Assembly: GCF_012641395.1 (NCBI RefSeq)
Contig: NZ_JABAIH010000006.1
Coordinates: 186,001-250,000, forward strand
DNA: 64,000 nucleotides
Source of the DNA: Rhizobium sp. P32RR-XVIII
GTDB taxonomy: Bacteria > Pseudomonadota > Alphaproteobacteria > Rhizobiales > Rhizobiaceae
Direction: 5' to 3'
Under the pieces are notes generated by a model. It had not been told where the DNA came from. It ran no database searches and saw nothing but the letters and a program-made list of their open reading frames with translations. Of the stretch, positions 40,752-49,478 are shown one piece after another (the first letter of the stretch is position 1; every line of letters starts with the position of its first letter). The position numbers were made by a program, and so were the translations under genes.

Positions 40752-41696
40752 TTAGGCGGTGAGCTCCCGTAGCGCATTGCGGCGGATTGCCTGCGGTGGC
40801 TGGCCGAAGGCGCGCAGGAAGGCGCGGCGCATGCGCTCGCGGTCGGCGAAGCCCGTTTCGGCGGCGACGACATCGATCGGATGCCGCCCCTGTTCCATCA
40901 TCAGCCGCGCAGCCTCAAGGCGCAGGTTCTCCACCGCCTTTGCCGGCGACTGTCCCGTCTCGGCCCGAAACGTCCGGCTGAACTGGCGCGGGCTCAGATG
41001 TGCCGCTTCGGCCAGCTCCTCGACGGAAAGCGTGTTCTTCAGGTTGCTGCGCGCATGGGCGAGCGCCTTCTGGATGCGGTCCGATTTCGGCTCCAGCTCC
41101 AACAGCGCTGAGAACTGCGATTGGCCGCCGGCGCGGCGATGATAAACGACGAGTTTGCGGGCAACGGCGCGGGCGACATCTGCGCCGTGATCCTTCTCGA
41201 CCATGGCAAGCGCCAGATCGACGCCGGCCGTCATGCCTGCGGAACTCCACACGGAACCGTCGATGATGAAGATGCGGTCTTCTTCGATTTTGATCTTCGG
41301 GTAGCGCGATTGCAGCTCGCGGGCGAGAAGCCAATGCGTCGTCGCGCGGCGACCATCCAGAACGCCTGCCTCGGCAAGCAGGAACGCGCCGGTGCAGATC
41401 GAGGCGACGCGCCGGGAGGCGGCAAGGGCGTTGCGGATGAAGTCACTTTCCTTTGGGCTCGGCAGTTGGATGCCGACGGCTCCGGACACCAGCAGCGTAT
41501 CGAAGGCCGGGTCGCCGAAGCGGCTGGTCTCGATCGTGACGCCAAAGGAGCCCTGCACCGGTCCTCCGGTCTCCGAGAGGTAGGCGATGTCGTAAACCTG
41601 TTCGTCGAGTTCAAGGTTGGTGAACTCGAAGGCCGAGATCGCGGCCAGGCTCATCATCTGGAAGCCGGGGAAGAGCAGGGCGGCAATACGCTGCAT
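40752..41696 (-). CDS. GlxA-type transcriptional regulator (DJ-1/PfpI + AraC HTH)
   Basis: The 314-residue protein has a DJ-1/PfpI-like domain (residues 1-170; RIAALLFPGFQMMSLAAIS, and VASICTGAFLLAEAG with the nucleophile-elbow Cys kept). The AraC DNA-binding domain follows (residues 215-310; SVEELAEAAHLSPRQFSRTF and VAAETGFADRERMRRAFLRA). GlxA-type regulators often control amino-acid or carnitine-type catabolism. It is divergent from the SDR gene, which is its likely target; this is an inference from position. Confidence 0.9.
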   Translation of the reverse strand: MQRIAALLFPGFQMMSLAAISAFEFTNLELDEQVYDIAYLSETGGPVQGSFGVTIETSRFGDPAFDTLLVSGAVGIQLPSPKESDFIRNALAASRRVASICTGAFLLAEAGVLDGRRATTHWLLARELQSRYPKIKIEEDRIFIIDGSVWSSAGMTAGVDLALAMVEKDHGADVARAVARKLVVYHRRAGGQSQFSALLELEPKSDRIQKALAHARSNLKNTLSVEELAEAAHLSPRQFSRTFRAETGQSPAKAVENLRLEAARLMMEQGRHPIDVVAAETGFADRERMRRAFLRAFGQPPQAIRRNALRELTA

Positions 41697-41816
41697 GGCT
41701 TCGAAACTCCGTTTGTCCTAAAAGGTGGTTTATATGACATTCAAGACATTGGCAATCGAGCGTATGACTCCTTTCAAGCGAACAGCGGGTGCTGTTGCTC
41801 AACATGGAGAAAGACA

Positions 41817-42614
41817 ATGACCGATCAGCACAAGGGCACGGCCCTCGTTACAGGCGCATCGTCGGGTATCGGCGCGATCTATGCCCATCGGCTCGCAAAG
41901 CGTGGCTACGACCTCATTCTTGTTGCCCGCAACGCTGAACGGCTTTCGGAACTCGCGACGAAACTGACCAGGGAAACGGGCAGGACGGTCGAAACGCTCC
42001 CCGCCGATCTCGGCAGCAAGGCCGATCTTGCACGCGTCGAGCAAGTGCTGAAGTCGGACCAGAGCATTACAATGCTCGTCAACAATGCAGGCTTCGGTGG
42101 CACCGCGCCGCTGCTTGCCTCCGATGTCGACAAGATGCAGGCGATGGTCGATCTCAATGTCACGGCGCTGATGCGGCTGACCTATGCCGCTGTGCCCGGG
42201 TTTGTGGCGCGCGGTGGCGGCGCGATCATCAACATCGCTTCGATCGTCGCGATCGCGCCGGAGGTCCTGAACGGTGTCTATGGAGCCAGCAAGGCCTTCG
42301 TTTTCGCCTTCAGCCAATCGCTGAAGCACGAACTGGCGGACAAGAACATCCGTGTCCAGGCGGTGCTGCCGGGAGCGACCGCGACCGAATTCTGGGGTAT
42401 TGCCGGCACGCCGGTCGAGCATCTGCCGAACGAAATCGTCATGCCGGCGGAAGACATGGTGGACGCGGCTCTTGCCGGTTTCGACCAGGGCGAGTTTGCA
42501 ACGATCCCGGCACTCGAAGACGCCGGGCTGCTGAAGGCCCACGAGGATACGCGCCAGGCGCTGATGCCGAACCTGTCACGGTCCGCACCTGCGGCACGTT
42601 ACAAGGCTGCGTAG
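41817..42614 (+). CDS. Short-chain dehydrogenase/reductase (SDR)
   Basis: The 265-residue oxidoreductase has the NAD(P)-binding TGASSGIGAIYAHRLA near the N terminus, NNAG in MLVNNAGFGG, and the catalytic set Ser (IINIASIVAI) and YGASK. The RNAERL after the second strand favours NADP(H). The start is set by a GGAGAAAG RBS. The substrate is unknown. It is 120 bases from the divergent GlxA-type regulator gene. Confidence 0.9.
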   Translation: MTDQHKGTALVTGASSGIGAIYAHRLAKRGYDLILVARNAERLSELATKLTRETGRTVETLPADLGSKADLARVEQVLKSDQSITMLVNNAGFGGTAPLLASDVDKMQAMVDLNVTALMRLTYAAVPGFVARGGGAIINIASIVAIAPEVLNGVYGASKAFVFAFSQSLKHELADKNIRVQAVLPGATATEFWGIAGTPVEHLPNEIVMPAEDMVDAALAGFDQGEFATIPALEDAGLLKAHEDTRQALMPNLSRSAPAARYKAA

Positions 42615-42638
42615 GTCCTGACCCGAGCTTAGAAAGGC

Positions 42639-42660
42639 GAGGTGTGCGAAAGCGCGCCTC
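42639..42660. terminator. Hairpin between the SDR and DUF4865 genes
   Basis: GAGGTGTGC and GCGCGCCTC pair with two G-U wobbles around a GAAA loop. It lies between two convergent stop codons and may terminate from both sides. The T-run is poor. Confidence 0.4.
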
Positions 42661-42668
42661 TTCCCGAT

Positions 42669-43220
42669 CTATGGCAGGGACACGTGGCCGACGCGATAGA
42701 TCTGATCGTCGTTGGCGATCAGCGGCATGTCGCGATAGAGCGCGAAGCGTACAAGGCTCCAGCCGAACGGCTCGAAGGCGGATATCGACGCCAGCGCGCC
42801 GCCTCGGGCTGCTGCTTCTGCATTTGATCGCGCGACTTCGTCCTTGCGGATCTCGGCAAGCGGTGCATAGGGCGGGATCGGTAGGACGTTACGGCTCGCA
42901 AACCTCGCGGCCTTTATGTCCGTCACTGCGGCACTCCACACGATCCAGTGTCTTACCTGGGGCCAGCCGAACGTCTGCGCCAGAGCCTCGAAGCCGGGGC
43001 CAGTCAGGAAATCGCTGGCACCGTCCGGCTGCTCCCAAACATAGAATGGTGCATAGAGGTTTTCCCGGCTGCCGAACTCGCCCTTGCGGGCGCTGAGATA
43101 AGCCTTGAACCGCAAGTTCGGGAAGCCGTCGAGCATTGGCCCCTTGTCACGAATCCGGCGATCGATGATCGCCATGTCGTAGTCTAAGGGCAGCGTGAAA
43201 CTGTATTGCATCGCGATCAT
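42669..43220 (-). CDS. DUF4865 family protein
   Basis: The 183-residue protein matches the DUF4865 type: QYSFTLPLDYDMAIIDRRIR, KGPMLDGFPNLRFKAYL, YAPFYVWEQPDGASDF. Its fold is probably a dimeric ferredoxin-like monooxygenase type, but the function is unknown. The start ATG at 43220 overlaps the TGA of the tautomerase gene by four bases and has GGAG upstream, so the pair is translationally coupled. The divergent LysR gene probably regulates both. Confidence 0.75.
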   Translation of the reverse strand: MIAMQYSFTLPLDYDMAIIDRRIRDKGPMLDGFPNLRFKAYLSARKGEFGSRENLYAPFYVWEQPDGASDFLTGPGFEALAQTFGWPQVRHWIVWSAAVTDIKAARFASRNVLPIPPYAPLAEIRKDEVARSNAEAAARGGALASISAFEPFGWSLVRFALYRDMPLIANDDQIYRVGHVSLP

Positions 43221-43645
43221 CGGGACGTCTCCAAAGACTGGAAGGCGCGACGTTCCCAGCCCGGTACGGTCATCTGCGCCTCGCCGTCGCCGAACGACCA
43301 TTCGTCCGGTGACGTGGTCGTCACGACGATCATGACGTCTTCGGGCCTGAGTCCCGGCGACTGTTCAAGCAGATCCACCGCGCGTTTGAAGAAGGCCTGC
43401 CGGGTTTCCGTCGAACGCGGCTTTCCCGCAGTGATGGCGATGAGCGTAAAATCATCCGAGCGAGGGCCGGTGAGATAATGTCGGTCGAAGATCAACTCAC
43501 CCGGCTCATGCTGATGAATGATCTGAAAACGGTCATTGGGCGGAACATTGAACGTTTCGACCATGGCGCGATGGATGCTGTCGGAAAGCGCACGGAGATA
43601 ATCCGGCGATTTGCCTTTCAGGAGTGAGATTCGAACGAAGGGCAT
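43217..43645 (-). CDS. Tautomerase-superfamily protein
   Basis: The 142-residue protein begins Met-Pro (MPFVRISLLKGKSPDYLRAL), so removal of Met exposes the catalytic N-terminal proline of the 4-oxalocrotonate tautomerase superfamily. DRFQIIHQHEPGELIFDRHY and VMIVVTTTSPDEWSFGDGEA follow. It is roughly twice the length of the short subunits, thus a fused two-unit (beta-alpha-beta) form. The substrate is unknown. A good AGGAGGC RBS precedes it. It is first in an operon with DUF4865. Confidence 0.85.
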   Translation of the reverse strand: MPFVRISLLKGKSPDYLRALSDSIHRAMVETFNVPPNDRFQIIHQHEPGELIFDRHYLTGPRSDDFTLIAITAGKPRSTETRQAFFKRAVDLLEQSPGLRPEDVMIVVTTTSPDEWSFGDGEAQMTVPGWERRAFQSLETSR

Positions 43646-43701
43646 GGCTGCCTCCTAGTCGCAAGTTCTTGACAGGAGGAGCATCGCACGACACGATTGT
43701 G

Positions 43702-43721
43702 CATAAAATCAGAATTTTATG
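43702..43721. promoter_or_regulatory. Perfect 20-bp palindrome in the LysR/tautomerase divergon
   Basis: CATAAAAT-CAGA-ATTTTATG is an exact inverted repeat in the 102-base gap between the divergent genes, 57 bases from the tautomerase start and 27 bases before the LysR start. It does not fit the exact T-N11-A spacing, yet it is the only clear dyad there and is a good candidate binding site for the LysR protein. Confidence 0.6.
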
Positions 43722-43747
43722 AACTAACCATCCAGAAAAACGGGATT

Positions 43748-44671
43748 ATGGCGGTGCCTAAAACGATCTTCGATCTCGACGTGCTGCGAACCTTCTCGAC
43801 CGGAATGGAACTTGGCAATTTCGCCAAGGCGGCCGATCGGCTTGGGCGCTCTACATCGGCAGTCAGCGCGCAGCTCAAGAAGCTGGAAGAACAGGCGGGC
43901 ACGCCGATTTTCCGCAAGGCTGGTCGCGGCCTGGCGCTGACGGAAGCCGGCGAGACGATGCTCGCCTATGCACGGAGGCTGCTCGAACTCAATGACGAAG
44001 CGGCCGCGGCGGTCCACGGCGTCGAGCTGGAAGGCTGGGTACGGCTTGGTCTGCAGGAGGATTTTGGTGAAAACCTGCTTCCGGATGTTCTCGGCCGATT
44101 CGCTCGCGCACATCCGAAGGTGCGGATCGAGGCACGCGTTGCTCGCAACACGGAGCTGCTCGAGCGGGTGACGAGCGGGAAGCTCGACCTGGCGCTGGCC
44201 TGGAGTGATGGGACTGTGACGGCGCATTGCGAGCGCATTGGCGATCTTCCCCTGCGCTGGATCGGGTCTGCTTCAGGGAAGCTGGACTGGCATGCCGCAA
44301 GCGAAGAACCCCTGCCACTTGCCGCACTCGAGGCACCTTGCCTCCTGCGAACCGCTGCCACGAACGCATTGGACAAGGCCCATATTCCCTGGCGGCTTGC
44401 CTTTGTCAGTCCCAGTCTTGGCGGGTTGTGGGCTGCGACGGCGGCGGGGCTCGGCGTGACAATCCGCACGCCGATCGGTCTGCCCTCGAAGGTCCGTCCG
44501 TTGATGCCGTCGATGGCGGGTCTGCCGGAACTGCCGATGCTCGGCCTCGTGCTTCATCGCGCCGAAGCGGAGCCCGGCCCGGCGACGTCGCGGCTTGCCT
44601 CCATCATGCTGCAGGCAGTGCGCGAGGCGATCTCCGATCTGATGCCGCGGCAGATACCGGAAAATGCCTAG
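43748..44671 (+). CDS. LysR-family transcriptional regulator
   Basis: The 307-residue regulator has the winged HTH at residues 5-65 (FDLDVLRTFSTGMELGNFAK, AADRLGRSTSAVSAQLKKLE, FRKAGRGLALTEAGE). A periplasmic-binding-type co-inducer domain forms the rest. The start at 43748 (MAVPKTIFDLDVL) puts the HTH at its usual place; the frame extends 17 codons upstream. It is divergent from the tautomerase-DUF4865 operon with a palindrome between them. The inducer is unknown. Confidence 0.9.
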   Translation: MAVPKTIFDLDVLRTFSTGMELGNFAKAADRLGRSTSAVSAQLKKLEEQAGTPIFRKAGRGLALTEAGETMLAYARRLLELNDEAAAAVHGVELEGWVRLGLQEDFGENLLPDVLGRFARAHPKVRIEARVARNTELLERVTSGKLDLALAWSDGTVTAHCERIGDLPLRWIGSASGKLDWHAASEEPLPLAALEAPCLLRTAATNALDKAHIPWRLAFVSPSLGGLWAATAAGLGVTIRTPIGLPSKVRPLMPSMAGLPELPMLGLVLHRAEAEPGPATSRLASIMLQAVREAISDLMPRQIPENA

Positions 44672-44680
44672 GCCGCGTCC

Positions 44681-45655
44681 TCAGCCGTATTTCTCGAGAG
44701 CACCGGTAAAGATGTCCGAGTCGACGTTGCCGCCGGATGTCACGGCGATGACGCTGTCGCTTTCGAGCGCGTCGCCATGGAAGAGGGCGGCAGCGAGAGC
44801 GACCGCGCCGCCGGGTTCGACGACGATCTTCAGCCGCTTGAATGCGAGCGCCATGGCTCTCAGCGCCTCCTCGTCGGTGACGACGATGCCGGCGCCTGCA
44901 AGCCGCTGCAGGATCGGGAACGTGATCTTGCCGGGTTCCGGCGTTACGATCGCATCGCAGATCGAACCTGTCATTGCCGCGTTGCGCACGATCCTGCCCA
45001 CGGCCAGCGAACGCGTGGTATCGTCGAAGTCCTTCGGTTCGCAGGGCCGCACGGTGAAGCCTGGCGCACTTGCTTCGAGCGCCAGCGCGATGCCGGAACT
45101 CAGCCCGCCGCCGCCGCAGGGAACGAGGACCTCGGCCGACTTCACGCCTTCCTCCTCCGCCTGTTCGGCAATCTCAAGCCCGGTCGTGCCCTGACCGGCG
45201 ATTACCAGCGGTTCGTCGAAAGGCCTGATCAGGGTCAGTCCGCGCTCGGCCGAAAGCCTGGCGCCGATCGCATCGCGATCCTCTTTTGCACGGTCGTAGA
45301 GCACCACCTCGGCACCCAGTGCACGGGTGTTGTCGATCTTAAGAACCGGCGCATCGGATGGCATGATGATGACCGAGGGCACGCCATGCAGCTTCGCGGC
45401 AAGTGCGACGCCCTGTGCGTGGTTGCCGGATGAAAAGGCAATGACGCCTTTCTCGCGAACCGCAGGATCAAGACCGGAGACGGCTGACCAGCCGCCGCGG
45501 AACTTGAACGACCCTGTATGCTGCAGACATTCCGCCTTCACGAAGACACGCCGTCCGGCAATCTCGTCAAGGAATGGAGAGGAGAGAAGCGGGGTGCGCC
45601 GTGCGTGACCCCGGAGACGGGCGCGAGCGGCGACGATCATTTCAATGCTGGCCAT
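44681..45655 (-). CDS. Serine/threonine dehydratase family PLP enzyme
   Basis: The 324-residue fold-type II PLP protein has the cofactor Lys in HTGSFKFRG, the substrate-binding SSGNHAQG, and the phosphate-binding glycine loop CGGGGLSSG. It most likely deaminates threonine or serine to the 2-oxo acid; hydroxyaspartate dehydratase or racemase are alternatives. There is no C-terminal ACT domain, so it is the catabolic short form. ATG 45655 is chosen since the frame upstream overlaps the AraC gene by about 60 bases in another frame and shows no family features. Confidence 0.87.
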   Translation of the reverse strand: MASIEMIVAARARLRGHARRTPLLSSPFLDEIAGRRVFVKAECLQHTGSFKFRGGWSAVSGLDPAVREKGVIAFSSGNHAQGVALAAKLHGVPSVIIMPSDAPVLKIDNTRALGAEVVLYDRAKEDRDAIGARLSAERGLTLIRPFDEPLVIAGQGTTGLEIAEQAEEEGVKSAEVLVPCGGGGLSSGIALALEASAPGFTVRPCEPKDFDDTTRSLAVGRIVRNAAMTGSICDAIVTPEPGKITFPILQRLAGAGIVVTDEEALRAMALAFKRLKIVVEPGGAVALAAALFHGDALESDSVIAVTSGGNVDSDIFTGALEKYG

Positions 45656-45725
45656 AATGAGCTCTTTCGGCTGATGCTTCGCACATGCATAGGATGCCTG
45701 CGACAACTTGTGAACGCAGATTTTG

Positions 45726-46790
45726 TCACGGTGACACAAATGCCGGCGCCTCTGCGGGAGCAGGGGCTTCCGAACCGCGGCCACGCCGCCGGAACTCGGT
45801 CGGGCTTGTGGCAGTCACGCGCAGGAACTCGCGATTGAAGTTCGACTTGCTGATGAAGCCGGAATCGAACATCACACGCGTGACCGGTTCATCCGTCTTG
45901 ATAAGTAGATCGCATGCCGAGCGGATGCGGAACTCGTTGACATATTGCGACACGCTCATGCCATGGATGCGGTTGACGGCGATAGAAACGCGACGGGCGG
46001 GCAGGCTCATCTTTCGCGCGATGCGGCTGAGATTGAGTTCGGGATCGCGATAGATCTCGCGGGATTGCATCAGCGCATCGAGGGAGGCTGCGACCGCGCC
46101 ATCTTCTTCCGTCGGCATCAGCGGAACGGCGGGCGTCTCAAGGCTCTGCTCGCCAGCCGGCTGGCCGCCGCTGGCAATGGACGCAGCGCCTCCAAGAATG
46201 AGAAGCGCGATGACATTGCCGAGCGCGACGACGGCGCCGGCATGAGTGCCGCCGGTGCGGTCGAAATCCAGGCTGATCACAATGTCGCTGAACCCAGACG
46301 CAATCAGCGCTGCGGCAGTGATGAGAAGCGAACGGTAGGAAAGCAGCGCGCCATCCAGCCGCGAGGCGATCAGTTCATCAGGGCCATGGCGCGCGAGCCA
46401 GAGCAGCGCCGCTCCATAACCAAGAAAGATGAGGATCAGAACAAATCCCATCGGCTCACGCCAGAACACCAGCAGGCTGGCGACCAGCATCGCCGGAAGG
46501 GCATGCGGCCACATCCGCGCGAATGACGGCGGTCCTTCCAGAGTCAAACTCCGGAAGCTAACCCAGGCAAGCGCTGCGATTATCGCCGCCAGAATGGCTT
46601 GCGCCGGCATGATCGCGGGAACGTCGTAGCCCCAGCGAACTCCGATCAGCACGGATTGCAGCGCATAGATGCCGATGAGAAGCAGGAAGGGGCGCTTCTC
46701 CGGTTCGCTCCAGCCCTCCCGCCGCAGCATGCGGATCAGCATGATGAGGAGCAGTATGGCGACCACGAAAGGAAGCGGGACGAAGATCAT
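45726..46790 (-). CDS. AraC-family regulator with N-terminal multi-pass membrane domain
   Basis: The 354-residue protein starts with about seven hydrophobic segments (PLPFVVAILLLIMLI near residue 5 to GAVVALGNVIALLILGGAAS near residue 190). After a linker it ends with an AraC HTH domain (residues 245-340; NLSRIARKMSLPARRVSIAV and VTRVMFDSGFISKSNFNREF). It is thus a membrane-anchored one-component regulator that could sense an envelope signal. The target is unknown; the dehydratase gene lies 70 bases downstream on the same strand. Confidence 0.85.
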   Translation of the reverse strand: MIFVPLPFVVAILLLIMLIRMLRREGWSEPEKRPFLLLIGIYALQSVLIGVRWGYDVPAIMPAQAILAAIIAALAWVSFRSLTLEGPPSFARMWPHALPAMLVASLLVFWREPMGFVLILIFLGYGAALLWLARHGPDELIASRLDGALLSYRSLLITAAALIASGFSDIVISLDFDRTGGTHAGAVVALGNVIALLILGGAASIASGGQPAGEQSLETPAVPLMPTEEDGAVAASLDALMQSREIYRDPELNLSRIARKMSLPARRVSIAVNRIHGMSVSQYVNEFRIRSACDLLIKTDEPVTRVMFDSGFISKSNFNREFLRVTATSPTEFRRRGRGSEAPAPAEAPAFVSP

Positions 46791-46947
46791 GAGGCGGCAT
46801 CCGGATGCGACGGTTCGATATCAGCAAGAGAATGGCCTCGATCGCAATTGCGGGCGACCCGGATCACGATTGAGGTCTCAATAAGGAAGGCGGGACATCA
46901 CCTTGGTCAGGCCGGTCGCTTCGACGGCGCCATCAAGGAGAAAGCCG

Positions 46948-47655
46948 ATGCCAATATTCCTGTCCATTCCTCTGTTTTTCATGACGTTGATATCCAGTTT
47001 CGCCGACGTCAAGCCGATCGGCGAGGCGTTCGATATTTCCAGCATCCGTACGATCGTCATCAGGGGCGATGCAAGCTCAATCAAGACCACCACAAGGTCG
47101 GACCAGCCCTATCGTGCAACAACCAGCGGCCGCCGCCGCGGCTGGTTCTCATCCTGGTATTCGAGCTGGTTCTTCAACGCCTGCAAGGACGAGAGCCAAG
47201 CGCGGATCGATGGAGCGACGCTGACGATCGATATGGCGATGTCGGCTTGGAGCGACATTGCCGATTGCGCGCCGGAACTCTCTGCGAATATACCGCCCGG
47301 CAGCGCCGTGCGTATCGAGCAGCATGCCTTCACGGCAAAGCTGAGCGGCGATTTTGCAAGCCTTGGTACATCAGGAAAGGCCGCAGACATCACCCTCGAC
47401 GGCCATGCTTCCAGAGTCGATATCTCCGGCGCGGCGGTGCGGGTGAACCTGACTTACAATGCCGTCAGACGCAACGAGACGATCGAGATCGCCGCTCAGT
47501 CGCTCGATGCCTATCTCGGCTTCGGCAAGGACGTGCCGGTCGATTATACCGTGACAGCCAAGGCATCCTACATCGACAGCCTCGTCCCTAGCGTCCCGGG
47601 CGCGCGTCCCCTGGTGAACATCAGGGGTGACTATGTACGCGCCCGCATCCGCTGA
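46948..47655 (+). CDS. Exported protein of unknown function, DUF4097/DUF2807-like beta-solenoid in look
   Basis: The 235-residue protein has a signal peptide (MPIFLSIPLFFMTLISSFAD). The rest is made of short beta-strand repeats (IRTIVIRGDASSIKTTTRSD, SARIDGATL-type turns, AADITLDGHASRVDISGAAV) like the auto-transporter-adhesin head-GIN/DUF4097 folds. A Trp-rich patch GWFSSWYSSWFFNAC is unusual. I do not recognise a family with certainty. The start is defined by AAGGAGAAAG. It is divergent from the membrane AraC gene and converges with ggt. Confidence 0.65.
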   Translation: MPIFLSIPLFFMTLISSFADVKPIGEAFDISSIRTIVIRGDASSIKTTTRSDQPYRATTSGRRRGWFSSWYSSWFFNACKDESQARIDGATLTIDMAMSAWSDIADCAPELSANIPPGSAVRIEQHAFTAKLSGDFASLGTSGKAADITLDGHASRVDISGAAVRVNLTYNAVRRNETIEIAAQSLDAYLGFGKDVPVDYTVTAKASYIDSLVPSVPGARPLVNIRGDYVRARIR

Positions 47656-47666
47656 TGGCGGACGGC

Positions 47667-49412
47667 TCAATAGCCGCTTGCCGAACCCTCGGTCGCGCGG
47701 CTGTCCATCGCACCGTAGTAGCGGGCGCCGCCGCCCTTCTCGATATCGGCAAGACTCTTGCCGCCGACAAGGATGCCGGCTGCCTGGCCCCATTGCGGCG
47801 GGCCGCTGCCATCGTCGAAGCTGTAGCCCATGGCGGCAAGCGTCTTTATCGTATCCGGGGACAGGGTATAGGGTTCGAGATAGATCTTGTCTGGCTGCCA
47901 TTGATGGTGGATGCGCGGCGCATTGACAGCCTGGCTGATGTCCATGCCGAAATCGATGACGTTCAGGATCGCTTCCAGCGTGATGGTGATGATGCGCGAG
48001 CCGCCGGGACTGCCGATTACCATGAACGGTTTGCCGTCCTTGGAGATGATCGTCGGGCTCATGGAGGAGAGCGGCGTTTTCTTCGGCACGATGGCGTTGG
48101 CCTCGCCCTGAACGAGGCCGTAGAGGTTCGGCACGCCCGGCTTGGAGGTGAAGTCGTCCATCTCGTTGTTCAGCAGGATGCCGGTACCCGGCGCGACAAC
48201 ACCGGCGCCGAAGGAGCCGTTCAGCGTATAGGTGACGGCGACCGCATTGCCGTCGTTGTCGATGATGGAATAATGCGTCGTCTCGACGCTTTCCTTGGCA
48301 CCCAGCGGCTTGAGATCCGCAGATTTGCCCGCCTCGTAGCGATCGATCTTCTCGCGGATTTCCTTGGCATAGGCTTTGTCCAGAAGCTTCGAAACCGGAT
48401 TGTCGACGAAATCCGGGTCGCCGAGCGCTGCGTTGCGGTCGACATAGGCATAGCGCATGGCCTCGACCATGGCATGGACCGTCTCGGCCGAACCGTATCC
48501 CAGATAGGAGAGTGGATAGCCTTCGAGCACGTTCAGGATCTCGCAGATGATGACGCCGCCGGAGGAAGGCGGCGGCGACGAAACGATGTCGTATCCGCGG
48601 TAGTTGCACTCGATCGGCTTCAGTTCACGCACGCTATAATGGTCGAAATCTTCTTTCGCGAGAATGCCGCCTTTCGCCTGGCTTGCCTTGACGATCGCCT
48701 CGGCAGGGGCCGCCTTGTAGAAGGCGTCCGCGCCCTTTTCGGAAATGTTGGCAAGCACGGCGGCAAGCTCCGGCTGCACGAGTTTTTCACCTGCGGAATA
48801 AGGTTTGCCGTCCGGCTTCAGGAAGATCTTTGCGGTGGCTTCATCTTTCGCGAGCCGCTTGGCGCTTGAGGCGAAAGTGTCAGCGTCGCCCTGTTCCAGT
48901 GTAAAGCCCTCCCTGGCGAAGCGGATCGCCGGCGCCATCAAATCGGCGCGGGGTTTCGTCCCGTATCTTTCGAGGGCGGTTTCAAAGCCCATGACGGAAC
49001 CGGGTACGCCGACGGCAAGGTAGCCGTCCAGGCTGGCACGGGGAACGACGTCGCCCTTGGCATCCAGATACATGGTTTTGGTGGCGCCAAGCGGCGCGCG
49101 TTCGCGGAAATCGAGGAAGGTTGTCTTGCCGTCCTTCAGGCGGATCGTCATGAAGCCACCACCGCCGATATTACCCGCTGTGGGATAGACGACAGCCAGC
49201 GCGTAACCGACTGCGACAGCTGCATCCACCGCATTGCCGCCAGCCTTCAAGACTTCGACGCCGACATCAGTCGCAAGATGTTGCGCTGTGACGACCATGC
49301 CGTGCTCGGCTTCGACGGGTGCCGGCGAGGCCGCGTATGCAGGTGCGAGCGGCAAGACGGTAAAGGTAAAAGCAGTGAAAAGCGAAATCGTCCTGACGCG
49401 CAGGTAATCCAT
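47667..49412 (-). CDS. ggt: Gamma-glutamyltranspeptidase
   Basis: The 581-residue periplasmic enzyme cleaves the gamma-glutamyl bond of glutathione and related compounds. A signal peptide (LFTAFTFTVLPLAPAYAAS) comes first. Large-subunit motifs are DVGVEVLKAGGNAVDAAVAV and RERAPLGA with the substrate-binding Arg. Self-cleavage should occur before the nucleophile Thr in VETTHYSIIDNDG, giving the small subunit; GSPGGSRIITI is near the oxyanion site. The start has GGAGGGG upstream. It lies 66 bases downstream of an alpha/beta-hydrolase gene. Confidence 0.93.
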   Translation of the reverse strand: MDYLRVRTISLFTAFTFTVLPLAPAYAASPAPVEAEHGMVVTAQHLATDVGVEVLKAGGNAVDAAVAVGYALAVVYPTAGNIGGGGFMTIRLKDGKTTFLDFRERAPLGATKTMYLDAKGDVVPRASLDGYLAVGVPGSVMGFETALERYGTKPRADLMAPAIRFAREGFTLEQGDADTFASSAKRLAKDEATAKIFLKPDGKPYSAGEKLVQPELAAVLANISEKGADAFYKAAPAEAIVKASQAKGGILAKEDFDHYSVRELKPIECNYRGYDIVSSPPPSSGGVIICEILNVLEGYPLSYLGYGSAETVHAMVEAMRYAYVDRNAALGDPDFVDNPVSKLLDKAYAKEIREKIDRYEAGKSADLKPLGAKESVETTHYSIIDNDGNAVAVTYTLNGSFGAGVVAPGTGILLNNEMDDFTSKPGVPNLYGLVQGEANAIVPKKTPLSSMSPTIISKDGKPFMVIGSPGGSRIITITLEAILNVIDFGMDISQAVNAPRIHHQWQPDKIYLEPYTLSPDTIKTLAAMGYSFDDGSGPPQWGQAAGILVGGKSLADIEKGGGARYYGAMDSRATEGSASGY

Positions 49413-49478
49413 GATGTCCCCTCCAATAGATAAACTGTGAGAGGGATATGGTCCTGTTTTCGCTGTCCGCAAGGCCGC

